Of a DNA stretch of 64,000 bases, positions 48,034 through 57,564 are shown one piece after another. The notes beneath the pieces were generated by a model. That model saw nothing but the letters and a program-made list of their open reading frames with translations, was not told the origin of the DNA and did no database searches. The stretch comes from CAIWHR01 sp963734055 (lineage in GTDB: Bacteria; Pseudomonadota; Gammaproteobacteria; Burkholderiales; Casimicrobiaceae). Position 1 is the stretch's first letter. Every line of letters starts with the position of its first letter. The stretch covers positions 310,001-374,000 of the forward strand of contig CAVTFQ010000003.1 of assembly GCA_963734055.1 (NCBI GenBank), written 5' to 3'. The translations under genes were made by a program, and so were the position numbers.

Positions 48034-49497
48034 TCAGAACAGCGGCGGCATCCCGGTGCTGCGTTCGGCCGGCGGCGGCGCGCGATCACCGGTCATTCCA
48101 TCGGCGACGACGACCCAGCCGCCCCCCATCGCCTTGTAGATGTTGACGCTCGACGAGAAGACCGAGGCGCGAAGCGACGCGAGCTGGAGCTGGGCGGGGA
48201 AGAGCGACTGCTCGGCCTGCAGCACCGTCGTGTACGACGTGTAGCCGCCGTTGAACTGCAGCGTCGCGAGCTGCGCATAGCTCTTGAGCGCGTTCACGAG
48301 ACGCTCCTGCGCCGCCTGCTGCTCGACGAGCTTCTGATTCGCGACGAGGGAGTTGTCGGCGTCCGCGAACGCGTTCTGGATCGACAGCCGGTAGTTGTAG
48401 AGCGCCGCCTGCTGCGCGGCCTCGGCTTGCGCCACCTGACCGCTCACCGCACCGAAGGTGAAGATCGGACCCACGACCGAGCCCGCGTAGCTCCACACGC
48501 GTGCCGGGCCGCTGAAGAGGTTCGACAGGTCGGCGCTGGCGTTGCCGAGCGCGCCCGTGAGCGAGATCGTCGGGAAGTAGAGGGCACGCGCCGCGCCGAT
48601 CTGGGCGTTCGCAGCGATCAGGTCCTCCTCCGCCTGCAGCAGGTCGGGGCGACGCGTCAGGAGTTCCGACGGAATGCCCGCCGGCACCTTCGGCAAGACC
48701 AGGTCGTAGACCGACTTGCCCCGCTCGATCGGCCCCGGATTGCGGCCGAGCAGCACCGAGAGCGAATTCTCGGTTTGCGAGATCTGCGACTCGATCAACG
48801 GAATCTGCACGGCCGCGGTCTCGTACTGCGACTGGACCTGAGACACCTGCATCTGCGATACCTGGCCGTACTTGAACTGCAGCGCGTAAAGGCGAACGGA
48901 CTCGCCGTAGGCCCCGAGCGTCTGCTTCGAGATCGCGAGCTGCTCATCCAGGCCCCGCAGCGTCAGATAGTTGGTCGCGACCGACGCGACGAGCGAGAGA
49001 ATGACGCCGCGCCGGGCCTCGTCCGTGGCGAGCAGGTTCGCGCGTGCGGACTCGCTCAGGCGACGGATGCGGCCCCACAGATCGATTTCCCAGCTCGCGC
49101 TCAGGAGCGCCTGGTACGACGACGCCGGGTTGGCGATGAGTCGCGCGATCTCCGGTGTCGTTCCCTCCTCGGTGGAGCGCGCCCGGCCCGCGGCGCCGCT
49201 GTAGCCGACCTGGGGAAACAGTCCCGAGCGTGATTGCGTCAGCACGCCGGCCGCCTGTTCCACGTTGGCGACGGCGATCCGGATGTTGAGATTGTGCGCC
49301 AGCGCTTCGGCGATGAGATTGTCGAGCACCGGGTCGCCGAACTGCTTCCACCATTCGGTATTGGCGGTATCGAAAGCTTCCTTCGGCTCGAAGCGGAACG
49401 CGGCGGGCGCGTCGACGGGCGGCCGCGCGTAGTCCGGCCCCAGCGTGCACCCCGCGGCCAGCGCCCCGGCGAGACAGAGGCTCGCAAGCCGACGCAT
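48034..49497 (-). CDS. Outer-membrane efflux channel, OprM/NodT type
   Basis: 487 residues starting at ATG 49497, 2 bases after the RND stop. A lipobox (GALAAGC) follows the signal peptide, then LGPDYARPPVDAP, typical of OprM lipoproteins. Two repeats of coiled-coil and beta segments follow, with SASWEIDLWGRIRRLSESA, IPSELLTRRPDLLQAEEDL and FPTISLTGALGNAS. It forms the outer channel for the RND pump and its adaptor. Its frame runs open far upstream into the RND gene, but that is chance in GC-rich DNA. Confidence 0.94.
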   Translation of the reverse strand: MRRLASLCLAGALAAGCTLGPDYARPPVDAPAAFRFEPKEAFDTANTEWWKQFGDPVLDNLIAEALAHNLNIRIAVANVEQAAGVLTQSRSGLFPQVGYSGAAGRARSTEEGTTPEIARLIANPASSYQALLSASWEIDLWGRIRRLSESARANLLATDEARRGVILSLVASVATNYLTLRGLDEQLAISKQTLGAYGESVRLYALQFKYGQVSQMQVSQVQSQYETAAVQIPLIESQISQTENSLSVLLGRNPGPIERGKSVYDLVLPKVPAGIPSELLTRRPDLLQAEEDLIAANAQIGAARALYFPTISLTGALGNASADLSNLFSGPARVWSYAGSVVGPIFTFGAVSGQVAQAEAAQQAALYNYRLSIQNAFADADNSLVANQKLVEQQAAQERLVNALKSYAQLATLQFNGGYTSYTTVLQAEQSLFPAQLQLASLRASVFSSSVNIYKAMGGGWVVVADGMTGDRAPPPAERSTGMPPLF

Positions 49498-49499
49498 GC

Positions 49500-52400
49500 T
49501 CAGTCGCCCTCCTGCGGCGCGTGAGGAGGCGTTGCCGCCTTGGCATCCCGGCGGGGGCTTCCTTCCTTGCCCCGGCGCTCGGCGAGCGTGTCGAACAGGT
49601 AGAAGAAGAGCGGCACGTACAGCATCGCGAGCGTCGTTTCGCCGATCATCCCGCCGATGATGCCCGTGCCGATCGAGTGTCGCGCATTGGCGCCCGCGCC
49701 GAGCGCGATGGCGAGCGGCAGGCAGCCGAACGCGAAAGCGAGCGACGTCATGATGATCGGGCGCAGCCGCTGCTCGCCGGCGAGCCGCGTCGCCTCCATG
49801 ATCGAGTGGCCCTGGTTCCGGAACTCGACCGCGGCGGTGACGCGCAGCACGGCGTTCTTCGCCCCGAGGCCGATCAGCACCAGCAGCCCGATCTGGAAGT
49901 AGACGTCGTTCTCGAGCCCGCGCGCCCAGTTCGTGATCAGCGCCCCCAGGATCCCGAACGGCACCGCCGTCATCACCGCGCCCGGCAGCGTCCACGATTC
50001 GTATTGCGCCGAGAGGACGAGGAACACGATGATGAGCCCGAAGATGAACGCGATCGACGAGGTCCCGCCCGACTTCTTCTCCTCGAAGGCGAGGCCGGAC
50101 CACGCGAACGTGTACCCCGGCGGCAGCACCTCCGTCGCCACGGACTCCATCGCCGCGATCGCGTCGCCGGAGCTGTATCCGGGCGCCGCATTGCCGTTGA
50201 TCTTCGCCGCGGGAAAGCCGTTGAAGTGCGGCAGGAGATCGGGACCGGCGACCCACTGCGTCTTGACGAGCGCCGAGAGCGGCACCATCTGGCCGTTCGA
50301 CGAGCGCGTGTAGAGGCGCGTCAGGTCCTCGGGGTTCTGGCGGTAGCGGGCATCCGATTGCACGATGACCCACCAGACGCGGCTGAACTGGTTGAACTGG
50401 CTCGCGGTGAGCGAGCCGAACTGCGCCTGGATCGCGCTGTAGACGTCGTCGATCGAGCAGCCGAGCAGCGTCGCCTTGTCGCGGTCGACGATCGCCCGGA
50501 GCTGCTGCGTGTTCGCGCGGAACGTCGTCGAGAGCGTCGCGAGCTCGGGCCGGGCGCGCGCCTTCGCGAGGAACTCCTGCGTCACCTGGTCGAGTTGCGA
50601 CGGGTCGTCCGATCCCGTGTCCTGGATCCAGAACTCGAAGCCGCCCGTCGTGCCGATGCCGGGGATCGGCGGCGGGGCGACCGGCAGCACGATCGCCTCC
50701 TGGATCTTCTGCGCCTCGGCGTACATGTGGAGCAGGACCGCGCGAGCGTTCTGCGTCTTGGCGGCGTCGACCGATGCGTAGCGCTCCTTGAAATCCTTGA
50801 GCGTGACAAAGAACGCGCCGGAGTTGGTCTTGAAGCCGCCGTCGAGCAGGCTGTAGCCGGTGATCATCGAGCGCAGATCGGTCCCGGGCGTGTTCGCGAA
50901 GATCGCATCGACCTTCTCGGCGACCGCCTGCGCGCGGTCGATGCTCGCGGCCTCCGGCATGATGATCGCCGCCATCACGTAGCCCTGGTCCTCGTTCGGG
51001 ACGAAGCTCGAGCGGCAGCACGGTGAAGAGGTGGTAGATCAGGTAGAGGAAGCCGACGAGCAGGATGAGGGCGATCGCCGAGCGCGCGATCGTCCACTCG
51101 ACCGCGTGACCGAAGCCGCGCGTCACCTTGTCGACCTGGCGGTTGAACCACGCGAAGACGCCGCGCTGCGGCGGCGGGTTGTGCGATAGCATCAGCGCGC
51201 ACATCGCCGGCGTGAGGGTCAGCGCGACGAAGCCGGAGATCGCGACCGACACCGCGATCGTGATCGCGAACTGCTTGTAGAGCTGGCCGGTCGTGCCGGG
51301 AAGGAACGCGGCCGGCACGAACACGGAAGCCATCACCAGCACGACCGCGACGAGCGAGCTCGCGATCTCGCCCATCGCCTTGATCGTCGCCTCCCTGGGC
51401 CCCAGGTGATGCTGGTGCATGATCCGCTCGACGTTCTCGGTGACGACGATCGCGTCGTCGACCACGATGCCGATCGCCAGCACGAGCCCGAACAGCGTGA
51501 TCAGGTTGATCGAGAAGCCCAGCGCGAGCATGCCAGCGAGCGTCGTGATCAGCGACACGAAGATGGCGACCGTGCAGATGAGCGTCGTGCGGAGGCTCTG
51601 CAGGAACAGGTAGACGATCAGCACGACGAGCACGACCGCCTCGATCAGCGTGTGGATCACCTCCTCGATCGACAGCCGGACGAAGTCGTTGGTGTCGAGC
51701 GCCACGACGTAGTCGATTCCCTCCGGGAACCGCGCCTTCATGTCGGCGAGCGTCTGGCGCACCGCTTTCGACACGGTGAGGCCGTTCGCGCCGGGCTGCA
51801 GGTAGACGGCGAGGAACGTCGTCGGCGTGCCGTTGAGCTTCGACTCGACGATGTACTGGCGCAGTCCCACTTCGGCCCGCGCGACGTCACCCAGACGGAC
51901 GATCGCGCTGCCGTCCTGGCTCGCCTTGAGGATGATGTTCTCGTACTGCCGCGGGTCGACGAACGGCGCCTGCGTCACGACGGGAAACGTGAGCTCCACC
52001 GGGCCGGCGGTCGGCTGCTGGCCGATCTGACCCGCGCCGAACAGCGCGTTCTGCTTCTGCACGGCGCTGGCGATGTCGGTCGTCGTGACGCCGAGCGAGG
52101 CCATCCGGTCCGGGTTCATCCAGATCCGCATCGCCTGGTCCGCGACGCCCATCACCTGCGCCTGCCCGGCGCCGGGCACGCGCTTCAGCGCGTCCAGCAC
52201 GTACACGTTGGCGAAGTTGGCGACGTAGTCGGAGGTGTAGCGCTCGCCCTTTGCGAACACTCCGATCAGCATCATGATCGACGACGATTTCTTCTGCACC
52301 GAGACGCCGAGCTGGGTCACTGCGGTCGGCAGCTGGGGCAGCGCGAGGTTGACGCGGTTCTGCACCTGCACCTGTGCGATGTCGGGATTGGTGTCGAGCG

Positions 52401-52686
52401 AGAAGTAGACGGTCAGCGTGAGCTGGCCGTTGGCGGAGGAGGTCGACACCATGTAGAGCATGTTGTCGACGCCGTTGATCTGCGCCTCGATTGGCGCCGC
52501 CACCGAATCGGCGAGCGTCTTCGAGTCGGCGCCGGGGTACGTCGCCGACACGGTGACCTGGACCGGCGTGATCGTCGGATACTGCTGGACCGGCAGCACC
52601 ACCATCGAGACGAGGCCGGCGATGCAGAGGATGATCGAGACGACCGCGGCGAAGATCGGCCGCTCGATGAAGAACCGCGAGAACAT
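49500..52686 (-). pseudogene. RND multidrug efflux permease, one-base frameshift
   Basis: AcrB/MexB-like proton antiporter. Bases 51013-52686 encode the N-terminal half (MFSRFFIERPIFAAVVSIIL, QVQNRVNLALPQLP, the helix-4 LVLAIGIVVDDAIVVTENVER). Bases 49500-51011 encode the C-terminal half in the next frame (FVPNEDQGYVMAA, GLIIVFLVLSAQYESW, LGAKNAVL). One extra base near 51012 turns the expected LPSSFVPNEDQG into LPLELRPERG. Removing it gives 1062 codons, normal for the family. Everything else is intact, so this is either a recent mutation or a sequencing/assembly error. Confidence 0.9.
51012..51012 (-). other. Frameshift position in the RND gene
   Basis: The minus strand reads CTGCCG-C-TCGAGCTTCGTCCCG. 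Leaving out the single C restores LPSSFVPNEDQG, a conserved RND sequence. The exact base is ambiguous by a few positions. Confidence 0.8.
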
Positions 52687-52699
52687 GGGTCGCCGGCGC

Positions 52700-54193
52700 T
52701 TAGTGACCGACCGCGAGCTCGACGCGCCGCGCCTGCTCGTCGCTGCCGCTGCCGGTGACGTCCTGCGGCGCCCTGAGCCGGACTCGATCGGCGGGGATGC
52801 CCTCGGCGACGAGGGCGTCGCGGACCGCCGTGGCGCGCCGCTTCGCGAGCTCGACGTTGGCGGCGTGGTTGCCGGTGCGATCCGCGAAGCCGGTCACGTC
52901 GATCGGATTCGGCCCGGCCTTCATCGCGGGAGCGAATCCCTTGAGAAGGCGGAGGGCCTCGGCGTCGAGCGTCGACTTGCCCGAGGCGAAATGGACCGTC
53001 AGCGACGCCCCGGATGGCGCCGACACGGGCGCCGTCTCGGGCGCGCCCGGCTTCGGAACGTAGGGGGTTGCCTTCACTGGGGCATCCGGCGCGAGGCGCA
53101 GCGCGCCGTCGACGACGACCTGGTCGCCGGCACTGAGGCCCTGCGAGATGAACCACGAGTCGCCGTACCAGTCGCCCACCTGCACCGGCCGCTGCTCGGC
53201 CTTGCCGGCCTGGTTGACGACCCAGACGAAATGCCCCCGCGCGCCTTGCTGGACGGCGCGCTGCGGCACGAGGATCGAGTTGGGCCGCACCGCGCCGATC
53301 AGCCGCGTGCGCACGTACTGGTTGGGCCGCAGCACGCCGTCCGGGTTGTCGACGGAGGCGCGGATCAGGAACGTGCCGGTCTGCGGGTTGTACGACGGGT
53401 CGGCGAAGGTGATCCTGCCCTTGTGCGGGAAGATCGAACCGTCGACCAGCTCGATCTCGACCACGAAGCTTCGATTCTCGGGCAGCCGAAGCAGGCCCGA
53501 CTTGACCTCGTTCCTGATCCGCTCCATCTCGTTCTCCGAGATGCTGAAGTTGATCCACATCGGCGTCAGCACCGACACGGTCGTCAGCTGCGCGTTCTTC
53601 GCGTCGACGTACGTGCCGTCGGCGACCGCGGCGAAGCTCGAGACGCCGGTGACCGGCGACGTGATCGTCGTGTAGGAAAGGTTGAGCTTCGCCTCCTCGA
53701 GCTGCGCCTTGCCCTGCTCGACCGCCGCCGAGGCGGAATCGAACTGACCCTGCGCGTCGTCGAGGTCCTTCTGCGACAGTGCGTTCTGCTCGGCGAGCGG
53801 CTTGGTGCGCGCGAGATTCGCCCGAGCGACTTCGAGCGATGCCTGGCTGCGCGCCAGCGCCGCCTGCTGCGCGTCGACCTGCGCCTGGAACGGCTTCTGG
53901 TCCATCTGGAAGAGCACCTGGCCCGCCTTCACCACCGAGCCCTCGACGTAGACCCGCTTGTCGAGGAAGCCGGAAACGCGCGCCTGGATGTTGACGGCCT
54001 GCGAGCTCTGGGTCTGGGCGACGTACGTGGCCGACACCGGTGTCTCGCGCGGCGCGACTGTCAGCACTGTCACGTCGGCCGGCGGCCGCTCCGGGGTCCT
54101 TTTCTCGTCCTTGCCGCACGCCGCGAGCAGGGCCAGCGACGCGAGCAGCGCGGCCGTCAGCGCCTGCGACGTCGATGCACGGGCAGGGGTCAT
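52700..54193 (-). CDS. RND periplasmic adaptor fused to an OmpA-like domain
   Basis: 497 residues. A lipobox (LALLAAC) anchors it to the inner membrane. Residues about 30-385 are a standard HlyD/AcrA adaptor: ARVSGFLDKRVYVEGSVVKAGQVLFQMD, a hairpin rich in Ala/Gln, LSYTTITSPVTGVSSF and PNQYVRTRLIGAVRPNSILVP. From residue 397 a second domain begins (SLTVHFASGKSTLD, then VTGFADRTG, VELAKRRATAV), matching OmpA/MotB peptidoglycan-binding folds. AcrA-type adaptors usually end near residue 390. It is the first gene of the pump operon; a 136-base gap separates it from the SulP gene. Confidence 0.92.
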   Translation of the reverse strand: MTPARASTSQALTAALLASLALLAACGKDEKRTPERPPADVTVLTVAPRETPVSATYVAQTQSSQAVNIQARVSGFLDKRVYVEGSVVKAGQVLFQMDQKPFQAQVDAQQAALARSQASLEVARANLARTKPLAEQNALSQKDLDDAQGQFDSASAAVEQGKAQLEEAKLNLSYTTITSPVTGVSSFAAVADGTYVDAKNAQLTTVSVLTPMWINFSISENEMERIRNEVKSGLLRLPENRSFVVEIELVDGSIFPHKGRITFADPSYNPQTGTFLIRASVDNPDGVLRPNQYVRTRLIGAVRPNSILVPQRAVQQGARGHFVWVVNQAGKAEQRPVQVGDWYGDSWFISQGLSAGDQVVVDGALRLAPDAPVKATPYVPKPGAPETAPVSAPSGASLTVHFASGKSTLDAEALRLLKGFAPAMKAGPNPIDVTGFADRTGNHAANVELAKRRATAVRDALVAEGIPADRVRLRAPQDVTGSGSDEQARRVELAVGH

Positions 54194-54329
54194 GGGCGAA
54201 TGCTCCGGATGGAAGGAACGGGAATGGACGGCCCGCGGTGACCGGCGACCATGGCCGCGGCAGCCGGCATTTGTACCGCACCGCCCCGGTTTTGTCGACT
54301 CGAAGCGCGGTATCTTCGGCCGCGGAGAA

Positions 54330-56024
54330 TCAATGCGCGGCGGGCGCTGCCGCGCTGTCCGCGGTTGCCTGCATAGCCTGATAACGTTCGATCGCAGCGC
54401 GCGCGTTGAACAGCATCCGCTCGCGCCCGAGCCGCTCGTCGAGCCCGGCGTTGCGCACGACCTCGAGCACGCCGGGATTGAGCCCGACCAGCCACACGAC
54501 CGCACCTCGCTCGGTCGCGCGCTGCTCGCCCTCCATCAGCGCCTGCAAGGCCGAGAATTCGATGTCGGGTACGCGGCTCATGTCGATCGCCACCACGCGC
54601 GGCTTGTGCTGCGTCACCAGCGCATTGATCTGCTCCGAGACATTCTGCGCATTGGCGAAGAAGAGGCGCCCCTCCGGCCGCACGATCAGCAGCCCCTCGA
54701 ACGTCTCGTCGTCCGGGTGCTCGGGCGATACCGGCCGCAGCACGTCGGCCCCGCGCTTGCGGCCGATGACGTAGACGCGCGGACGGGCAACCTGGCTCGC
54801 GAGCCCGATCATCGACACGATGATGGCCACGACGATGCCCTTGAGCGTGCCGAAAGCGAGGACGCCGATACATGCGATCAGGGCCCAGCGGAATTCCATC
54901 GTGCGCACGGTGCGGATCGCCCGGAACTCGGCAGGCTGGATCAGGCCGACCGAGTAGACGATGACGACCGCCGCGAGCGTCGCGTTCGGCATCAGCCCCA
55001 GCACCGGCGCCAGCAACAGCATGGTTGCCACGGCAGCGCCCGCGGTGACCAGCGACGCCTTCTGCGACCGGCCGCCCGAGGCGCGAACCACGGCCGTCTG
55101 CGACGTGCCGCCGCCGGCGGGCATCGCGCCGAACAGCGCACCGCCCACATTGGCCGCCCCGGTGGCGATCAGTTCGCGATTCGCGTCGATCGGAGGATCG
55201 TCCGGGCGGGCGAACGCCCGACCCGCCGCGATCGTTTCGGTGAAGCTCATGAGCGCGATCCCGAGCGCGCCCGGCACCAGTTGCACGATCAGCGCGGGAT
55301 CCGGCAGCGTGAGCGAAGGGAATCCCTGCGGAATCAGGCCGACGGTCGAGACCCCCAGGGCCTGCAGGCCGAGGAACCATGAAGCCGCGATGCCACCCCC
55401 CACGGCGACAAGCGGCGCCGGCGAGTGCGGCCACAGCCGCTCCATGCCGATCAGCACCGCGAACGTCGCCGCGGCCACGGCCAGCGTGATCAACGAAGTG
55501 GCGGGAACATGCTGCGCGACGCTCAGGACGTCGGCGAAGAACCCCTGCTTGGTGATGTGGATGCCCAGCAGCTTCGGGACCTGGTCCAGCACGATCACGA
55601 GGCCGATGCCCGCCTTGAAGCCCGTCAGGACCGGCGTGGAGATGAAGTTGGCGACGAATCCCAGCTTCAAGAGCCTCGCCGCGAGGAGCATCGCTCCGAC
55701 CAGCGCCGTCAGCGTGGCCGTCGCGGTCACGAGTTTCGCCGGGTCGCCGTCCGGCACGACCAGCCCGAGTTGCGTCCCGGCCAGGATCGCCAGCGTCGTG
55801 GTGGAACTGACGCTGAGCACGCGCGACGACCCGAGCAACGCGTAGACCACCATTGGGATGAAGGCGGTGTAGAGACCCACCGCGACCGGCAGGCCCGCCA
55901 CGGTCGCATAGGCCATGGCCTTGGGCAGGACGACCGCGGCAGCCGTGAGGCCGGCGACGACGTCGAAACGAAGAGCGGCGGTGCCGGACGCGCTCACCTG
56001 CGTGTGGGTCGGATGGTCATCCAT
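54330..56024 (-). CDS. SulP-family anion transporter with STAS domain
   Basis: 564 residues. ATG 56024 follows AGGAG. The membrane part has LTAAAVVLPKAMAYATVAGLP, TPVLTGFKAGIGLVIVLDQ, ANVGGALFGAMPAGGGTSQTA and about twelve helices. The C-terminal STAS domain has VVAIDMSRVPDIEFSALQAL. SulP proteins carry sulfate, bicarbonate or other anions; the substrate here is open. It is not clearly linked to its neighbours. Confidence 0.92.
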   Translation of the reverse strand: MDDHPTHTQVSASGTAALRFDVVAGLTAAAVVLPKAMAYATVAGLPVAVGLYTAFIPMVVYALLGSSRVLSVSSTTTLAILAGTQLGLVVPDGDPAKLVTATATLTALVGAMLLAARLLKLGFVANFISTPVLTGFKAGIGLVIVLDQVPKLLGIHITKQGFFADVLSVAQHVPATSLITLAVAAATFAVLIGMERLWPHSPAPLVAVGGGIAASWFLGLQALGVSTVGLIPQGFPSLTLPDPALIVQLVPGALGIALMSFTETIAAGRAFARPDDPPIDANRELIATGAANVGGALFGAMPAGGGTSQTAVVRASGGRSQKASLVTAGAAVATMLLLAPVLGLMPNATLAAVVIVYSVGLIQPAEFRAIRTVRTMEFRWALIACIGVLAFGTLKGIVVAIIVSMIGLASQVARPRVYVIGRKRGADVLRPVSPEHPDDETFEGLLIVRPEGRLFFANAQNVSEQINALVTQHKPRVVAIDMSRVPDIEFSALQALMEGEQRATERGAVVWLVGLNPGVLEVVRNAGLDERLGRERMLFNARAAIERYQAMQATADSAAAPAAH

Positions 56025-56312
56025 GCGGCTGCTCCTGGTTCCTGCACGAGTGCGATCGAGGTCAGGTTCCGCAAATGACCTCGGCAACCCGAGCCGATTG
56101 TAGCCCTGCGATCCTGCCTTTCCATTGCGCGTGCGATGCGTTCCCCGCCCGCCAGGCTCCCGGGTCGAGCGACCCGATCGATCGGCGCGGCGCTTCAAAG
56201 CCTGGAGCCGGGCGCCGTCTTGACTTGGCGCAAAGCCGGTGGGCGCGGCCGCGCGCAGTCTGTCAGCTGGGGCGCGCCGCGCACGCGGCGCTTCAGCCCG
56301 TCAGAAAAGCCC

Positions 56313-57530
56313 GTGGACTCCCTCACATCAGTATCGCGTGACGGTTCGAGCGCGTTCCGGAATCCGCCGGACTTCTCGCTCGTCCTGGGCGGGCCACTCT
56401 TCCAGCTCCTGCGTCGGGCGCACCTGGCCGACGATGCGCTGATGATGGTGCGCCAGCGGATCATCGTCATCGCGCTCTTGGCCTGGCTGCCGCTCCTCGT
56501 GCTCTCGGCCATGGAAGGACGGTTGCTGGGCGGGAGCGTGGCCGTGCCGTTCCTGATGGACGTCGAAGTCCACATCCGCTTCCTCGTCACGATGCCCCTC
56601 TTGATCATCGCCGAGCTGGTCGTGCATCGGCGCATGCGTCCTCTGGTGCAGCAATTCCTCGAGCGCAATCTGATTCCGGAAGGCGCGATGACGCGGTTCG
56701 AGGCGGCCGTCGCGTCGGCATTCCGGCTCCGCAACTCGGTGCTCGCCGAGGTGCTGCTGATCGCCTTCGTCTACGGGGTGGGCATCCTGGTCGTGTGGCG
56801 TCAGTACCTCGCCCTCGGCACGGCGACGTGGTACGCGACTCCGTCGGCCGAGGGCTCGAAGCTCTCGGTCGCAGGAATCTGGTATGGCTACGTGAGCCTG
56901 CCGATCTTCCAGTTCCTGCTGTGCCGCTGGTATTTTCGAATGCTCATCTGGATGCGCTTTCTCTGGCAGGTGTCGCGCATCGAGTTGAGCCTCGTGCCCA
57001 CGCACCCCGATCGCGTCGGCGGCCTCGGATTCCTGGCCAACACTGCCTATGCCTTTGCGGTGCTCGCGGTGGCGCATGGCGCCATGCTCGCCGGGCTGCT
57101 TGCCAACCGCATCTTCTTCGTCGGCGCCGCGCTGACCCAGTTCAAGGCGGAGATCGCCGTCATGGTCGTGTTCGTGCTGTGCGCGATCCTCGGCCCGCTG
57201 TTGGTCTTCGCGCCTGCGCTCGCTCAGGCGAAACGGCAAGGCCTGCGCGAGTACGGAACGCTGGCCGAGCGCTACGTGCGCGAGTTCGATGCGAAATGGC
57301 TGCGCGGCGGCGCGGCCGCCGACGAGCCGTTCGTGGGCAGCGCCGACCTCCAGTCCCTCGGCGATCTGGGCACCAGCTACGAAGTGGTGCGAACGATGCG
57401 CATCGCGCCGATTACCCGGGACGCCGTCGTGCGCCTGGCCGCCGCCACGCTCGTTCCGATCGTGCCGCTGATGCTTACGATGATGCCGCTGGAGGAACTT
57501 CTGAAGATGCTGTTCGGGATATTGTTCTAG
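56313..57530 (+). CDS. Multi-pass membrane protein of unknown function
   Basis: About 405 residues from GTG 56313; the frame is open from ATG 56136, and the start is uncertain. The conserved-looking part begins NPPDFSLVLGGPLFQLLRR. About seven hydrophobic segments follow (RIIVIALLAWLPLLVLSAME, AFVYGVGILVVW, MVVFVLCAILGPLLVF), with a charged LREYGTLAERYVREFD and a C-terminal helix. No known family is recognised. It is 34 bases before the GH63-like gene and may share its operon. The 288 bases between it and the divergent SulP gene hold no clear promoter. Confidence 0.7.
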   Translation: MDSLTSVSRDGSSAFRNPPDFSLVLGGPLFQLLRRAHLADDALMMVRQRIIVIALLAWLPLLVLSAMEGRLLGGSVAVPFLMDVEVHIRFLVTMPLLIIAELVVHRRMRPLVQQFLERNLIPEGAMTRFEAAVASAFRLRNSVLAEVLLIAFVYGVGILVVWRQYLALGTATWYATPSAEGSKLSVAGIWYGYVSLPIFQFLLCRWYFRMLIWMRFLWQVSRIELSLVPTHPDRVGGLGFLANTAYAFAVLAVAHGAMLAGLLANRIFFVGAALTQFKAEIAVMVVFVLCAILGPLLVFAPALAQAKRQGLREYGTLAERYVREFDAKWLRGGAAADEPFVGSADLQSLGDLGTSYEVVRTMRIAPITRDAVVRLAAATLVPIVPLMLTMMPLEELLKMLFGILF

Positions 57531-57564
57531 GAAGCCCGGTCGCTATACGCAGCGGAGGCAAAGC

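Noticed and set aside
48034..52686. A single 1550-residue open frame covering RND and OprM
   Set aside because: Only the first third and the last third are protein-like. The middle is the shifted frame of the RND gene and lacks RND motifs, while the correct frame beside it has them. It is a by-product of the frameshift and few stop codons in GC-rich DNA.
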